Of a stretch of DNA of 44,922 bases, positions 15,819 to 23,414 are shown in pieces. Both the position numbers and the translations under genes were made by a program. Each line of letters opens with the position of its first letter. Position 1 is the first letter of the stretch. Below the pieces are notes generated by a model. That model saw only the letters and a list, made by a program, of their open reading frames with translations, ran no database searches and had not been told where the DNA came from. This DNA comes from Chloroflexota bacterium (lineage in GTDB: Bacteria > Chloroflexota > Anaerolineae > Promineifilales > Promineifilaceae): positions 1 through 44,922 of the forward strand of contig JAAEOP010001081.1 in the NCBI GenBank assembly GCA_024223125.1, given 5' to 3'.

Positions 15819-17275
15819 TTGACTTAACAACTCGAAACGAAGCAGCATTGGAAAGAGCCATACAACGTGCCCGTGAACGAAACATTATTATTCCCACCAT
15901 CAAACAGATGCGGAATCCAGATTTAATACCGGAGACGATAAAGGCAGAACTAACCGATGTTGGCTTGTGGGATTTGAACCCTCGTAATCTATTCCGCATT
16001 AGCTGGAAAAATGAACCCCAATCCCAGGGCGGCCAATTTGGCGGCGTCAATTATCTGGAATTTCCACCTGAGCTAACCGGCGTACCGGCCCGGATTGTTA
16101 TATTAGTGGGCAAATGGTTTCCCACTGGGGCGCATAAAGTTGGAGCTGCCTTTGGTTGTTTGGCGCCCACACTCGTTACCGGACAATTTGACCCCACCAG
16201 CCAAAAAGCAGTTTGGCCCAGCACTGGTAACTACTGTCGCGGTGGGGCGTATGACTCCAATTTACTAGCCTGTGATTCTATTGCCATTTTGCCTGAGGGG
16301 ATGAGTCAAGAGCGATTCGATTGGCTGGCAAACGTGGCTGGCGAAACGATAAAGACTCCTGGCTCAGAGAGTAACGTTAAAGAAATCTTTGATAAATGTT
16401 GGGAATTAATGGCCTCCGGTGATGATCTGATTATCTTCAACCAGTTTGACCAGATGGGTAATTATCTCTGGCATCATGAAGTCACCGGCTCGGCAATGGC
16501 TGAAGTGTTGGAACAGGTGATGCGGCCGCAAGACAATTATCGCGGCGTGGTCTTGACGACCGGCTCGGCGGGAACCATTGCCAGCGGCGACTATCTCAAA
16601 AAGCTATTCCCGATGAGTAAAATAGCAGCCAGCGAAGCGTTGCAATGCCCTACCCTGCTCAACAACGGTTTCGGCGCTCATCGAATTGAGGGTATTGGCG
16701 ATAAGCATGTGCCCTGGATTCATAATGTTAAAAATACAGATATGGTAGTGGCAATTGACGATGCGGCCGCGGTAGGATTAATTCGTCTGTTTAATGAAAC
16801 GGCCGGACAAGAATATTTACTCAGACAAGGCGTTGCGGCCGAGATTGTGGAACAGCTTGATCTGTTGGGTATTTCTGGCTGCGCCAATTTGTTGTCGGCC
16901 GTTAAGTTTGCCAAATATTATGAGTTAGGCAAAAACGACATTGTGTTGACAGTAGCCACCGATTCAATGGAAATGTACGGCAGCCGTCTGCGCGAATTAA
17001 ATGATGAAGAAGGTGAATTCACACCTTTAGATGCGGCCGGGGTTTTCCAGCGCCATTTGTTGGGGCAGAGTATTGATTACGTGGAGGAGTTGACGTATAT
17101 CGGCCGTCAACGTATTCACAATCTCAAATATTACACCTGGGTCGAACAGCAAGGTAAAACCTATGAAGAAATCCAGGCTCAATGGTACGACGACGATTAT
17201 TGGGCGAACATCCCCGCCAAAGCAGATGAAATTGACACCCTGATTGAAGCATTTAATGCCAGGGTGGGTTTGTAA
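15815..17275 (+). CDS. PLP-dependent enzyme, cysteine-synthase/TrpB superfamily (function unknown)
   Basis: 486 residues, fold type II. The cofactor lysine is probably Lys108 in FPTGAHKVGAAFG, a motif reminiscent of the TrpB GAHK loop. The substrate loop is PSTGNYCRGGAYDS and the glycine-rich phosphate loop is TTGSAGTIASGDYLKKLFP. The long C-terminal extension (about 400-486), rich in aromatic and acidic residues, is not typical of cysteine synthase (about 310 residues). It starts inside the stop codon of the threonine-synthase-like gene (ATGA), so the two are coupled and may form one pathway or a complex. A lyase or beta-replacement role on an amino-acid product of purine breakdown is a reasonable guess, not shown. 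Confidence 0.8.
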   Translation: MIDLTTRNEAALERAIQRARERNIIIPTIKQMRNPDLIPETIKAELTDVGLWDLNPRNLFRISWKNEPQSQGGQFGGVNYLEFPPELTGVPARIVILVGKWFPTGAHKVGAAFGCLAPTLVTGQFDPTSQKAVWPSTGNYCRGGAYDSNLLACDSIAILPEGMSQERFDWLANVAGETIKTPGSESNVKEIFDKCWELMASGDDLIIFNQFDQMGNYLWHHEVTGSAMAEVLEQVMRPQDNYRGVVLTTGSAGTIASGDYLKKLFPMSKIAASEALQCPTLLNNGFGAHRIEGIGDKHVPWIHNVKNTDMVVAIDDAAAVGLIRLFNETAGQEYLLRQGVAAEIVEQLDLLGISGCANLLSAVKFAKYYELGKNDIVLTVATDSMEMYGSRLRELNDEEGEFTPLDAAGVFQRHLLGQSIDYVEELTYIGRQRIHNLKYYTWVEQQGKTYEEIQAQWYDDDYWANIPAKADEIDTLIEAFNARVGL

Positions 17276-17302
17276 GTAGAGCGAATTGCAAATTCGCCCT
17301 AC
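17276..17302. terminator. Hairpin directly after the PLP-enzyme stop codon
   Basis: GTAGAGCGAATT and AATTCGCCCTAC form a 12-bp stem with one mismatch around GCA. It starts at the base after the stop codon. There is no T-run, so it may be an mRNA processing or attenuation structure, or a dispersed palindromic repeat. The importer genes follow with their own ribosome-binding site. Confidence 0.5.
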
Positions 17303-17328
17303 ATAGTGAGAAAGGAGAAAGGAGGAAT

Positions 17329-18570
17329 GTGAATAGAAAATCGAACCGGCAGTTTAACTGGATCATAGATAACCTTTTGCTGCCTTTTACGGCCGTTTTA
17401 CTAGCCTTTTTGGTTGGTGCAATCATCCTCCTGCTGCAAGGGGAAAACCCGATTGAGGCATACACAGCCATGGTAGTGGGCGCTTTTGGCAGCAAAAACG
17501 GGTTGTCTGACACGTTGGTTAAAGCCGTCCCCTTAATATTGGTTGGCCTGGGAATCGCCATCGCTTTTCGCGGAGGCATGATCAACATTGGCGCCGAAGG
17601 TCAACTAATCATGGGGGCGTTGATTACAACCTTTGTCGGTGTGCAATTGGGCGAACAATTACCCGGTTTCTTGGCTATCATTTTAGGCTTGATTGCCGGA
17701 GCGGCCGCGGGGGCGGCCTGGGGCGTTGTTCCCGGCTACTTAAAAGCCAAAATGGATGTCAATGAAATCCTCAGCACCATCATGATGAATGCAATTGCCA
17801 TTCAGTTTGCTTTTTTCATGCTGCGCGGACCGATGATTGATCCGGCCGAAGTGGAGGCGGGAACCAACATTCCCCATTCAGCCCGGCTACCCAAACCGGT
17901 AGATATGCCCCGCTTTACAGACATCGCCGAGTGGCTTGGCTTTTCACAATCAGCCAAAGAGTTGGGGTTAGAAGGGTATCTTGGAGAATTGTATGGGGTT
18001 TTGGTGGAACCATCCCGACTGCACAGCGGCCTGATTTTCGCCATCCTCATGGCAATTCTGGTGTACATCTTTTTATGGCGCACGACGATTGGTTTTCGTA
18101 TTCGGGCGGTAGGCTTGAACCGGCACGCTTCCCGGTATGCTGGTATGAATGTGCAACGCACAATGGTGCTTTCGATGACCCTCAGCGGTATGTTTGCCGG
18201 GCTGGCTGGCGCAGTGGAAATCTTGGGCTTGCACCATCGTATGTTTGAACCAACGGCCGTGTCCGCTGGCTATGGTTTTTCTGGCATTGTGGTGGCTTTG
18301 TTCGGCAAGCTGCACCCGCTGGGCATTATCCCCTCGGCCATTTTATTTGGGGGGCTGCTGGTGGGCGGCGACAAAATGCAACGAGCGATACAAGTACCCC
18401 AAGTTTTAACGGTAGCGATGTTGGGGCTGGTCATTCTCTTTGTGGTCAGCACCGATTATTTTGTACGCAAACGGCACAATCGGCGGAGTTCGGTGGAAAA
18501 AGATAATGATGAGGATACGGCCGTGCCCCACAAACCAGACACACCTATGGCGACGGAGGCCAGCGCATGA
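17329..18570 (+). CDS. Nucleoside/purine ABC importer permease 1 (NupB/YufP-like, BPD_transp_2)
   Basis: 413 residues with about 8-10 membrane helices. The family block FRGGMINIGAEGQLIMGA is intact, as are IRAVGLNRHASRYAGMN (cytoplasmic coupling loop) and GYGFSGIVVALFGKLHPLG. These are hallmarks of the branched-chain/ribose/BMP-type permeases that import nucleosides. The GTG start at 17329 is supported by AAGGAG and GGAGG upstream; the overlapping ATG leads at once to a stop. A charged tail of about 35 residues follows the last helix. It overlaps permease 2 by 4 bases. With that permease, the double-domain binding protein and the ATPase it forms a complete importer in the middle of purine genes. 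Confidence 0.92.
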   Translation: MNRKSNRQFNWIIDNLLLPFTAVLLAFLVGAIILLLQGENPIEAYTAMVVGAFGSKNGLSDTLVKAVPLILVGLGIAIAFRGGMINIGAEGQLIMGALITTFVGVQLGEQLPGFLAIILGLIAGAAAGAAWGVVPGYLKAKMDVNEILSTIMMNAIAIQFAFFMLRGPMIDPAEVEAGTNIPHSARLPKPVDMPRFTDIAEWLGFSQSAKELGLEGYLGELYGVLVEPSRLHSGLIFAILMAILVYIFLWRTTIGFRIRAVGLNRHASRYAGMNVQRTMVLSMTLSGMFAGLAGAVEILGLHHRMFEPTAVSAGYGFSGIVVALFGKLHPLGIIPSAILFGGLLVGGDKMQRAIQVPQVLTVAMLGLVILFVVSTDYFVRKRHNRRSSVEKDNDEDTAVPHKPDTPMATEASA

Positions 18571-19517
18571 ACGAAGAATTAACCGCAGCCGCAATTATTC
18601 TGGGCATTCTACATTCCGGTATTCGCCTGGCTACCCCTTACCTTTATGCAGCCATCGGCGAGACTTTTTCCCAACGTTCCGGCGTCCTCAACCTGGGTGT
18701 AGAAGGGGTCATGCTCATGGGCGCCTTCTTTAGCTTTTTTGTTGTCTCTGAAACGGGTAGTCCCTGGTTGGGAGTGGGGGCGGCCGTTGTTGTGGGTATC
18801 TTAATGGGATTATTCATGTCTGTTGTTAGCATCACCTTCAAGGCAGAACAAGGTATCAGTGGCATTGGTCTTTTCCTGTTTGGTTTAGGTATGTCCAGTC
18901 TACTGTTCAAAACAATAATTGGGACTGTAGAAGGGGTAGACGGCTTTTCTGAATTGCAATTTTGCCTCACCGATAGTTTTTGTCTGGCCGATATTCCCGT
19001 TCTCGGTGATATTTTCTTTAGCCACAGCGTTCTAACTTATGGCGCCTTTCTGATGGTGCCGGTAGCTACCTGGATCTTAAATAAAACAACCTGGGGTTTA
19101 AAAGTACGCGCTGTGGGTCAAAACCCGGAAGCGGCCGATTCAGTAGGTGTCAGTGTTGATTGGTCTCGTTACGCTTCGGTCATGCTTGGTTCAGCTTTGG
19201 CTGGTGTAGCTGGGGCTTCCCTTTCCATTTCCCTACTCAATATATTCCAAGAAAATATGATTAACGGTATCGGCTTTATTGCTGTGGCCCTGGTTTATTT
19301 TGGCGGCTGGTCGCCAGTGGGGGTTATGGTGGGCGCTTTGTTGTTTAGCACGGTGAATGCTTTGCAATTGTGGGTGCAGGTATTGGGCTTAAACATCCCT
19401 TCAGATGTGGCTGTGATGATGCCCTACTTGCTTACAATTATTGCTTTAGCTATTCCCTTTCGCCGGGCCGCACAGCCGGCAGCGCTAACGAAGCCATTTG
19501 AGCGCGGAGAAAATTAG
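18567..19517 (+). CDS. Nucleoside/purine ABC importer permease 2 (NupC/YufQ-like, BPD_transp_2)
   Basis: 316 residues with about 8 membrane helices. Family signatures are GIRLATPYLYAAIGETFSQRSGVLNLGVEGVMLMGAFF and LKVRAVGQNPEAADSVGVSVDWSRY (coupling loop), then GIGFIAVALVYFGGWSPVGV. It is the second half of the heterodimeric channel, translated from the ATGA overlap with permease 1. The motifs match the BMP/Nup nucleoside importers rather than amino-acid importers (LivH/LivM). Confidence 0.92.
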   Translation: MNEELTAAAIILGILHSGIRLATPYLYAAIGETFSQRSGVLNLGVEGVMLMGAFFSFFVVSETGSPWLGVGAAVVVGILMGLFMSVVSITFKAEQGISGIGLFLFGLGMSSLLFKTIIGTVEGVDGFSELQFCLTDSFCLADIPVLGDIFFSHSVLTYGAFLMVPVATWILNKTTWGLKVRAVGQNPEAADSVGVSVDWSRYASVMLGSALAGVAGASLSISLLNIFQENMINGIGFIAVALVYFGGWSPVGVMVGALLFSTVNALQLWVQVLGLNIPSDVAVMMPYLLTIIALAIPFRRAAQPAALTKPFERGEN

Positions 19518-19524
19518 ACCGATT

Positions 19525-19582
19525 GTCACCCCCGTGAAGACGGGTATCCAGGTGTGTGAATTCCTGCCTTCGCAGGAATGAC
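19525..19582. repeat. Paired ATTCCTGC-type palindromes
   Basis: A GTCACCCCCGTGAAGACGGG half and an ATTCCTGCCTTCGCAGGAAT half lie back to back, each a short hairpin. The same paired arrangement occurs at 40122-40179 and 44726-44783. It is a dispersed intergenic repeat of a type common in bacterial genomes. It sits between permease 2 and the binding protein and may cap the upstream message. Confidence 0.65.
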
Positions 19583-19662
19583 CTGTATAGTCACATCAGT
19601 TTTTTTAAAGCGCACTGGTAATAAACATTGTACCGTTCGCACGATCTATAGGAGGATCGAAA

Positions 19663-21765
19663 ATGAAGAGAAAGTGGTTTGTATTATTGTTATTGGTTTT
19701 AGGTTTGACATTGGCAAGTTGTGGTGGCGATTCGGGGGAGGGCACGGCAGTGTCTGAGCCTGACATAGGCGCCGAGACAGAAACAACAGAAGAGGAAGCG
19801 GCCGAACCCGAAGCAGAAGAAGTTGAAGAAGCGGCCGAAGTGGTCGAAGATGTAGCCGCCGATGCAGACGCATCCGGTATTGAATCAGTTCGCATCGCTA
19901 TCGTCATGCCCAGCACTATCACTGATTTAGCCTGGAGCCAGGCTCTTTATGATGCCCTCGTGCAAATCCAGGAAGAAGCTGGTGGTGAAGATGTAGTCGA
20001 GATAGCGTTTACGGAAAATATGTTCAACGTGACCGATGCCGCGGCCGCTATTCGAGACTACGCCGCCGATGATTACAATCTGGTTATCGCCCACGGCACT
20101 CAGTACGGGACATCCCTATTTGAAATTGCGCCTGACTTTCCAGAGACAAGTTTTGCCTGGGGCACGGCCGTAGACACCGGACAAGAAGCCGGTCTGGAAA
20201 ACATCTTCGCCTACGAAGCTCGCGCCGAAGAAGGCGGCTTTGTCAATGGCGTTCTGGCGGCCAATTTGAGTGATTCTGGCGTGATTGGCGTTGTGGGTCC
20301 AGTTGAAGCGGGTGACGCCAAACTGTACATTGATGGCTTCGTAGCCGGCGCCCAATTTGCTAACCCAGACGCTCATGTCAACGTTTCTTACACTGGTTCT
20401 TTTGGCGACACAGCTTTGGCGGCCGAAGCGGCAAACACCCATCTGCAAGCAGGCGCCGACGTGCTGACCGGTTCTGCCCAGCAAGTTGTGGGCGCTGTCG
20501 GCATTGCCAAAGAGCAGGGTATTCCCTGGCTTGGCACCCAATCTGACCAAAGTTCGCTGGCTCCAGAAATTGTCGCTGCCTCCCAGTTGTATGATTGGCA
20601 GGGGATTTTCACGGACATTATCAACAAACATCAGGCTGGTGAATATGGCGGCACGGCTTATGCCCTGACCCTGAAGAATGGCGGGCTGGTCATGAACTAT
20701 GCCGATGGCTTGGATGCTGCTGCTGTAGCGGCCGCTGAAGCGGCTGCCGCCCAAATTGCCGCTGGTGATCTTGATGTCTACAGCATCATCGAAAGCGGCG
20801 TTATGGCTGAGGATGATGGCGCGATGATGGACTACCCAGAACTTGAACCGGTACGGATTGCCATTGTCATGCCCAGCACCACCACCGACCTGGCCTGGAG
20901 TCAGGCCATTTATGATGCGTTGGTGGATATTCAAGAAAACAGCGGCGGCGAAGATGTGGTCGAGATAGCCTTCACGGAAAATATGTTCAATGTGACGGAC
21001 GCGGCCGCTGCTATTCGGGATTATGCGGCTGACGGCTACAATCTGGTTATCGCGCATGGCACTCAATACGGTACGTCTTTGTTTGAGATTGCACCGGATT
21101 TCCCAGAGACAAGTTTTGCCTGGGGCACGGCCATAGACACTGGCGCTGATGAAGGGTTAGAAAACATCTTTGCCTATGAAGCCCGTGCCGAAGAAGGTGG
21201 CTATGTTAATGGCGTATTGGCCGCCAATTTAAGTGAATCTGGTGTAATTGGAGTGGTTGGTCCTGTAGAAGCTGGCGACGCCAAATTGTACATTGACGGT
21301 TTTGTGGCTGGTGTGACAGCCGCTAATCCAGATGCTCAGGTCAATATTTCTTACACTGGTTCCTTTGGCGATACCGCGCTGGCGGCCGAAGCAGCCAACA
21401 CCCACATTCAAGCTGGGGCCGACGTGTTAACCGGTTCGGCGCAGCAAGTTGTGGGCGCCATTGGCGTGGCCGAAGAACAGGGCGTTCCCTGGATGGGAAC
21501 CCAATCTGACCAAAGCCCGTTGGCTCCAGACACCGTTATCGCTTCCCAATTGTATGATTGGCGGGCGGCGCTGCTGGACATGATTGTCAAACATCAGGCC
21601 GGTGAAATGGGCGGTACGGCATATGCTCTGACTTTGGACAACAACGGTTTGACAATGGATTATGCTGATGGTTTAGATGCGGATGCAGTTACGGCCGCTC
21701 AAGAAGCTGAAGCAGCCATCGTCAACGGTGATATTAATGTGATGGACACCCTCGGCGGCGAATAA
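19663..21765 (+). CDS. BMP/PnrA-family nucleoside-binding lipoprotein with two tandem ligand-binding domains
   Basis: 700 residues, about twice the usual length of this family (around 330-360). A lipoprotein signal ends LTLASCG (Cys19) and an acidic Glu/Ala linker fills about 25-73. Two complete BMP domains follow: domain 1 starts near Val76 (VRIAIVMPS) and domain 2 near Val397, a period of 321 residues. By eye the domains are about 80-85% identical in protein, yet many synonymous codons differ, so the duplication is not recent and both copies look constrained. Shared blocks include ENMFNVTDAAAAIRDYAAD, AHGTQYGTSLFEIAPDFPE and AGADVLTGSAQQVVGA. It has a clear AGGAGG ribosome-binding site. It should deliver a purine or nucleoside to the two permeases. 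Confidence 0.93.
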   Translation: MKRKWFVLLLLVLGLTLASCGGDSGEGTAVSEPDIGAETETTEEEAAEPEAEEVEEAAEVVEDVAADADASGIESVRIAIVMPSTITDLAWSQALYDALVQIQEEAGGEDVVEIAFTENMFNVTDAAAAIRDYAADDYNLVIAHGTQYGTSLFEIAPDFPETSFAWGTAVDTGQEAGLENIFAYEARAEEGGFVNGVLAANLSDSGVIGVVGPVEAGDAKLYIDGFVAGAQFANPDAHVNVSYTGSFGDTALAAEAANTHLQAGADVLTGSAQQVVGAVGIAKEQGIPWLGTQSDQSSLAPEIVAASQLYDWQGIFTDIINKHQAGEYGGTAYALTLKNGGLVMNYADGLDAAAVAAAEAAAAQIAAGDLDVYSIIESGVMAEDDGAMMDYPELEPVRIAIVMPSTTTDLAWSQAIYDALVDIQENSGGEDVVEIAFTENMFNVTDAAAAIRDYAADGYNLVIAHGTQYGTSLFEIAPDFPETSFAWGTAIDTGADEGLENIFAYEARAEEGGYVNGVLAANLSESGVIGVVGPVEAGDAKLYIDGFVAGVTAANPDAQVNISYTGSFGDTALAAEAANTHIQAGADVLTGSAQQVVGAIGVAEEQGVPWMGTQSDQSPLAPDTVIASQLYDWRAALLDMIVKHQAGEMGGTAYALTLDNNGLTMDYADGLDADAVTAAQEAEAAIVNGDINVMDTLGGE

Positions 21766-21863
21766 AACAAGAATGTAAACACGGATAGGGAAGACACGGA
21801 TAAAAAAGATACTCTTGTGTTCTTCCCATCCGTGTTTGCAAAAAATGTAGTAAAGCGAGTTGG

Positions 21864-23414
21864 ATGATGGTAAAAGAAAACAATCTTCTCCCTTCTGGAT
21901 TACCACGGATTGAATCGTTGGAAATGCGGGGCATTGTCAAGCGTTTTCCGGGCGTGCTGGCCTCTGATCATGTCAATTTTGATGTGAAGGCAGGTGAAAT
22001 TCATGCCCTACTGGGTGAAAATGGGGCTGGCAAAAGTACGCTGATGAAAATTCTATATGGCCTTTATCAGCCGGAAGAGGGGGAGGTTTTTTTGAACGGC
22101 AGTGCCATTCAAATCCAATCTCCCACCGATTCGCTCGATTACGGAATTGGTATGATCCACCAACATTTTATGCTGGTAGATAATTTGACGGTGGCTGAAA
22201 ATATAGCCCTGGGGCTGAAATCATCGCGGGGAATGCGATTGGATTTAGATGTGGTTTCGGCGCGGATTCGAGAACTGGCCGACAAATATGGTTTGCAAGT
22301 AGACCCCAATATCACCATTTCTAAATTGGCTGTGGGGCAGCAGCAGCGAGTAGAAATTATCAAAGCGTTGTACCGAGGGGCGGCGTTGCTGGTGTTAGAT
22401 GAGCCAACGGCCGTACTCACCCCGCAAGAAGTGGATGATGTGTTTGTCATCTTCAAACAGATGGCCGCCGATGGTCATGCCCTTATTTTTATCTCCCACA
22501 AGTTGGATGAAATTTTTGCTCTGACAGATCGGGTGACAGTACTGCGTGACGGCCGTGTTGTAGGCACAGTCCTCACCTCAGAAGTCACTAAAACTGACCT
22601 GGCTAACTTAATGGTGGGACGGGAAGTGCTATTGGAACGAGTGCGCCCCCCTAGTGAATTGGGTGATGTACGTTTGAAACTGGACAATGTGAATGCGATC
22701 AACGAAGATGGGCAAACCATCCTAAAAAATGCCAGCCTTGAAGTACACGGTGGTGAAATTGTGGGTGTGGCTGGTGTGTCTGGAAATGGGCAGCGGCCGT
22801 TGGCCCGCACCATTGCCGGACTGCACAATGTTGCCAGCGGCACAATTACCTTAGAAGGGCTAGATGTAACCAATCTGTCTCCGGCCGATATGTTCAATGC
22901 CGGGCTGTCCTATATTCCTGAAGAGCGAATGCACGATGGCATCATCAAAGATTTTAGCGTGGCTGAAAACTTTATCCTGCAAGATTACATCCGCCAGCCT
23001 TACAGCAAAGGCATCTTCCTCAATTTTAAACAAATTGAAAATCATGCCGATCAATTGATTCAAGATTTCAATGTCAAAACACCCACTCAAGAGACACCGA
23101 CCAAGAATTTATCGGGCGGTAACATTCAGAAGTTGATTCTGGCGCGGGAATTGGCCCGCAAACCACGATTTCTCATCGCTGCCCAACCGACGCGCGGGGT
23201 TGATATTGGGGCTACCGAATACATCCACAATCAGCTTTTGCAAAATCGGGCCGACGGTTTGGCCACGCTGCTTATCTCTGAAGATTTAGATGAAGTGAAG
23301 GCGTTGTCTGATCGCATCGTGGTGCTGTTTGGCGGTGAGATTATGGGTATTGTCAACAGCGATGAAATTAGTACGGAAGAGTTGGGACTGATGATGGCCG
23401 GAGAAAGATTATGA
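21864..23414 (+). CDS. Nucleoside/purine ABC importer ATPase (double-domain, NupA/YufO-like)
   Basis: 516 residues with two fused ABC domains, as in RbsA/YufO. In domain 1, Walker A is GENGAGKST, the signature is LAVGQQQRVEI and Walker B is LLVLDEPTAVL. In domain 2 the Walker A is degenerate (GVSGNGQRPLA), the signature is LSGGNIQKLIL and Walker B is FLIAAQPTRGVD, so domain 2 has lost the usual Walker A lysine context, which is normal for this family. Its last four bases overlap the start of the next molybdo-hydroxylase (ATGA), tying importer and enzyme translation together. Confidence 0.92.
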   Translation: MMVKENNLLPSGLPRIESLEMRGIVKRFPGVLASDHVNFDVKAGEIHALLGENGAGKSTLMKILYGLYQPEEGEVFLNGSAIQIQSPTDSLDYGIGMIHQHFMLVDNLTVAENIALGLKSSRGMRLDLDVVSARIRELADKYGLQVDPNITISKLAVGQQQRVEIIKALYRGAALLVLDEPTAVLTPQEVDDVFVIFKQMAADGHALIFISHKLDEIFALTDRVTVLRDGRVVGTVLTSEVTKTDLANLMVGREVLLERVRPPSELGDVRLKLDNVNAINEDGQTILKNASLEVHGGEIVGVAGVSGNGQRPLARTIAGLHNVASGTITLEGLDVTNLSPADMFNAGLSYIPEERMHDGIIKDFSVAENFILQDYIRQPYSKGIFLNFKQIENHADQLIQDFNVKTPTQETPTKNLSGGNIQKLILARELARKPRFLIAAQPTRGVDIGATEYIHNQLLQNRADGLATLLISEDLDEVKALSDRIVVLFGGEIMGIVNSDEISTEELGLMMAGERL

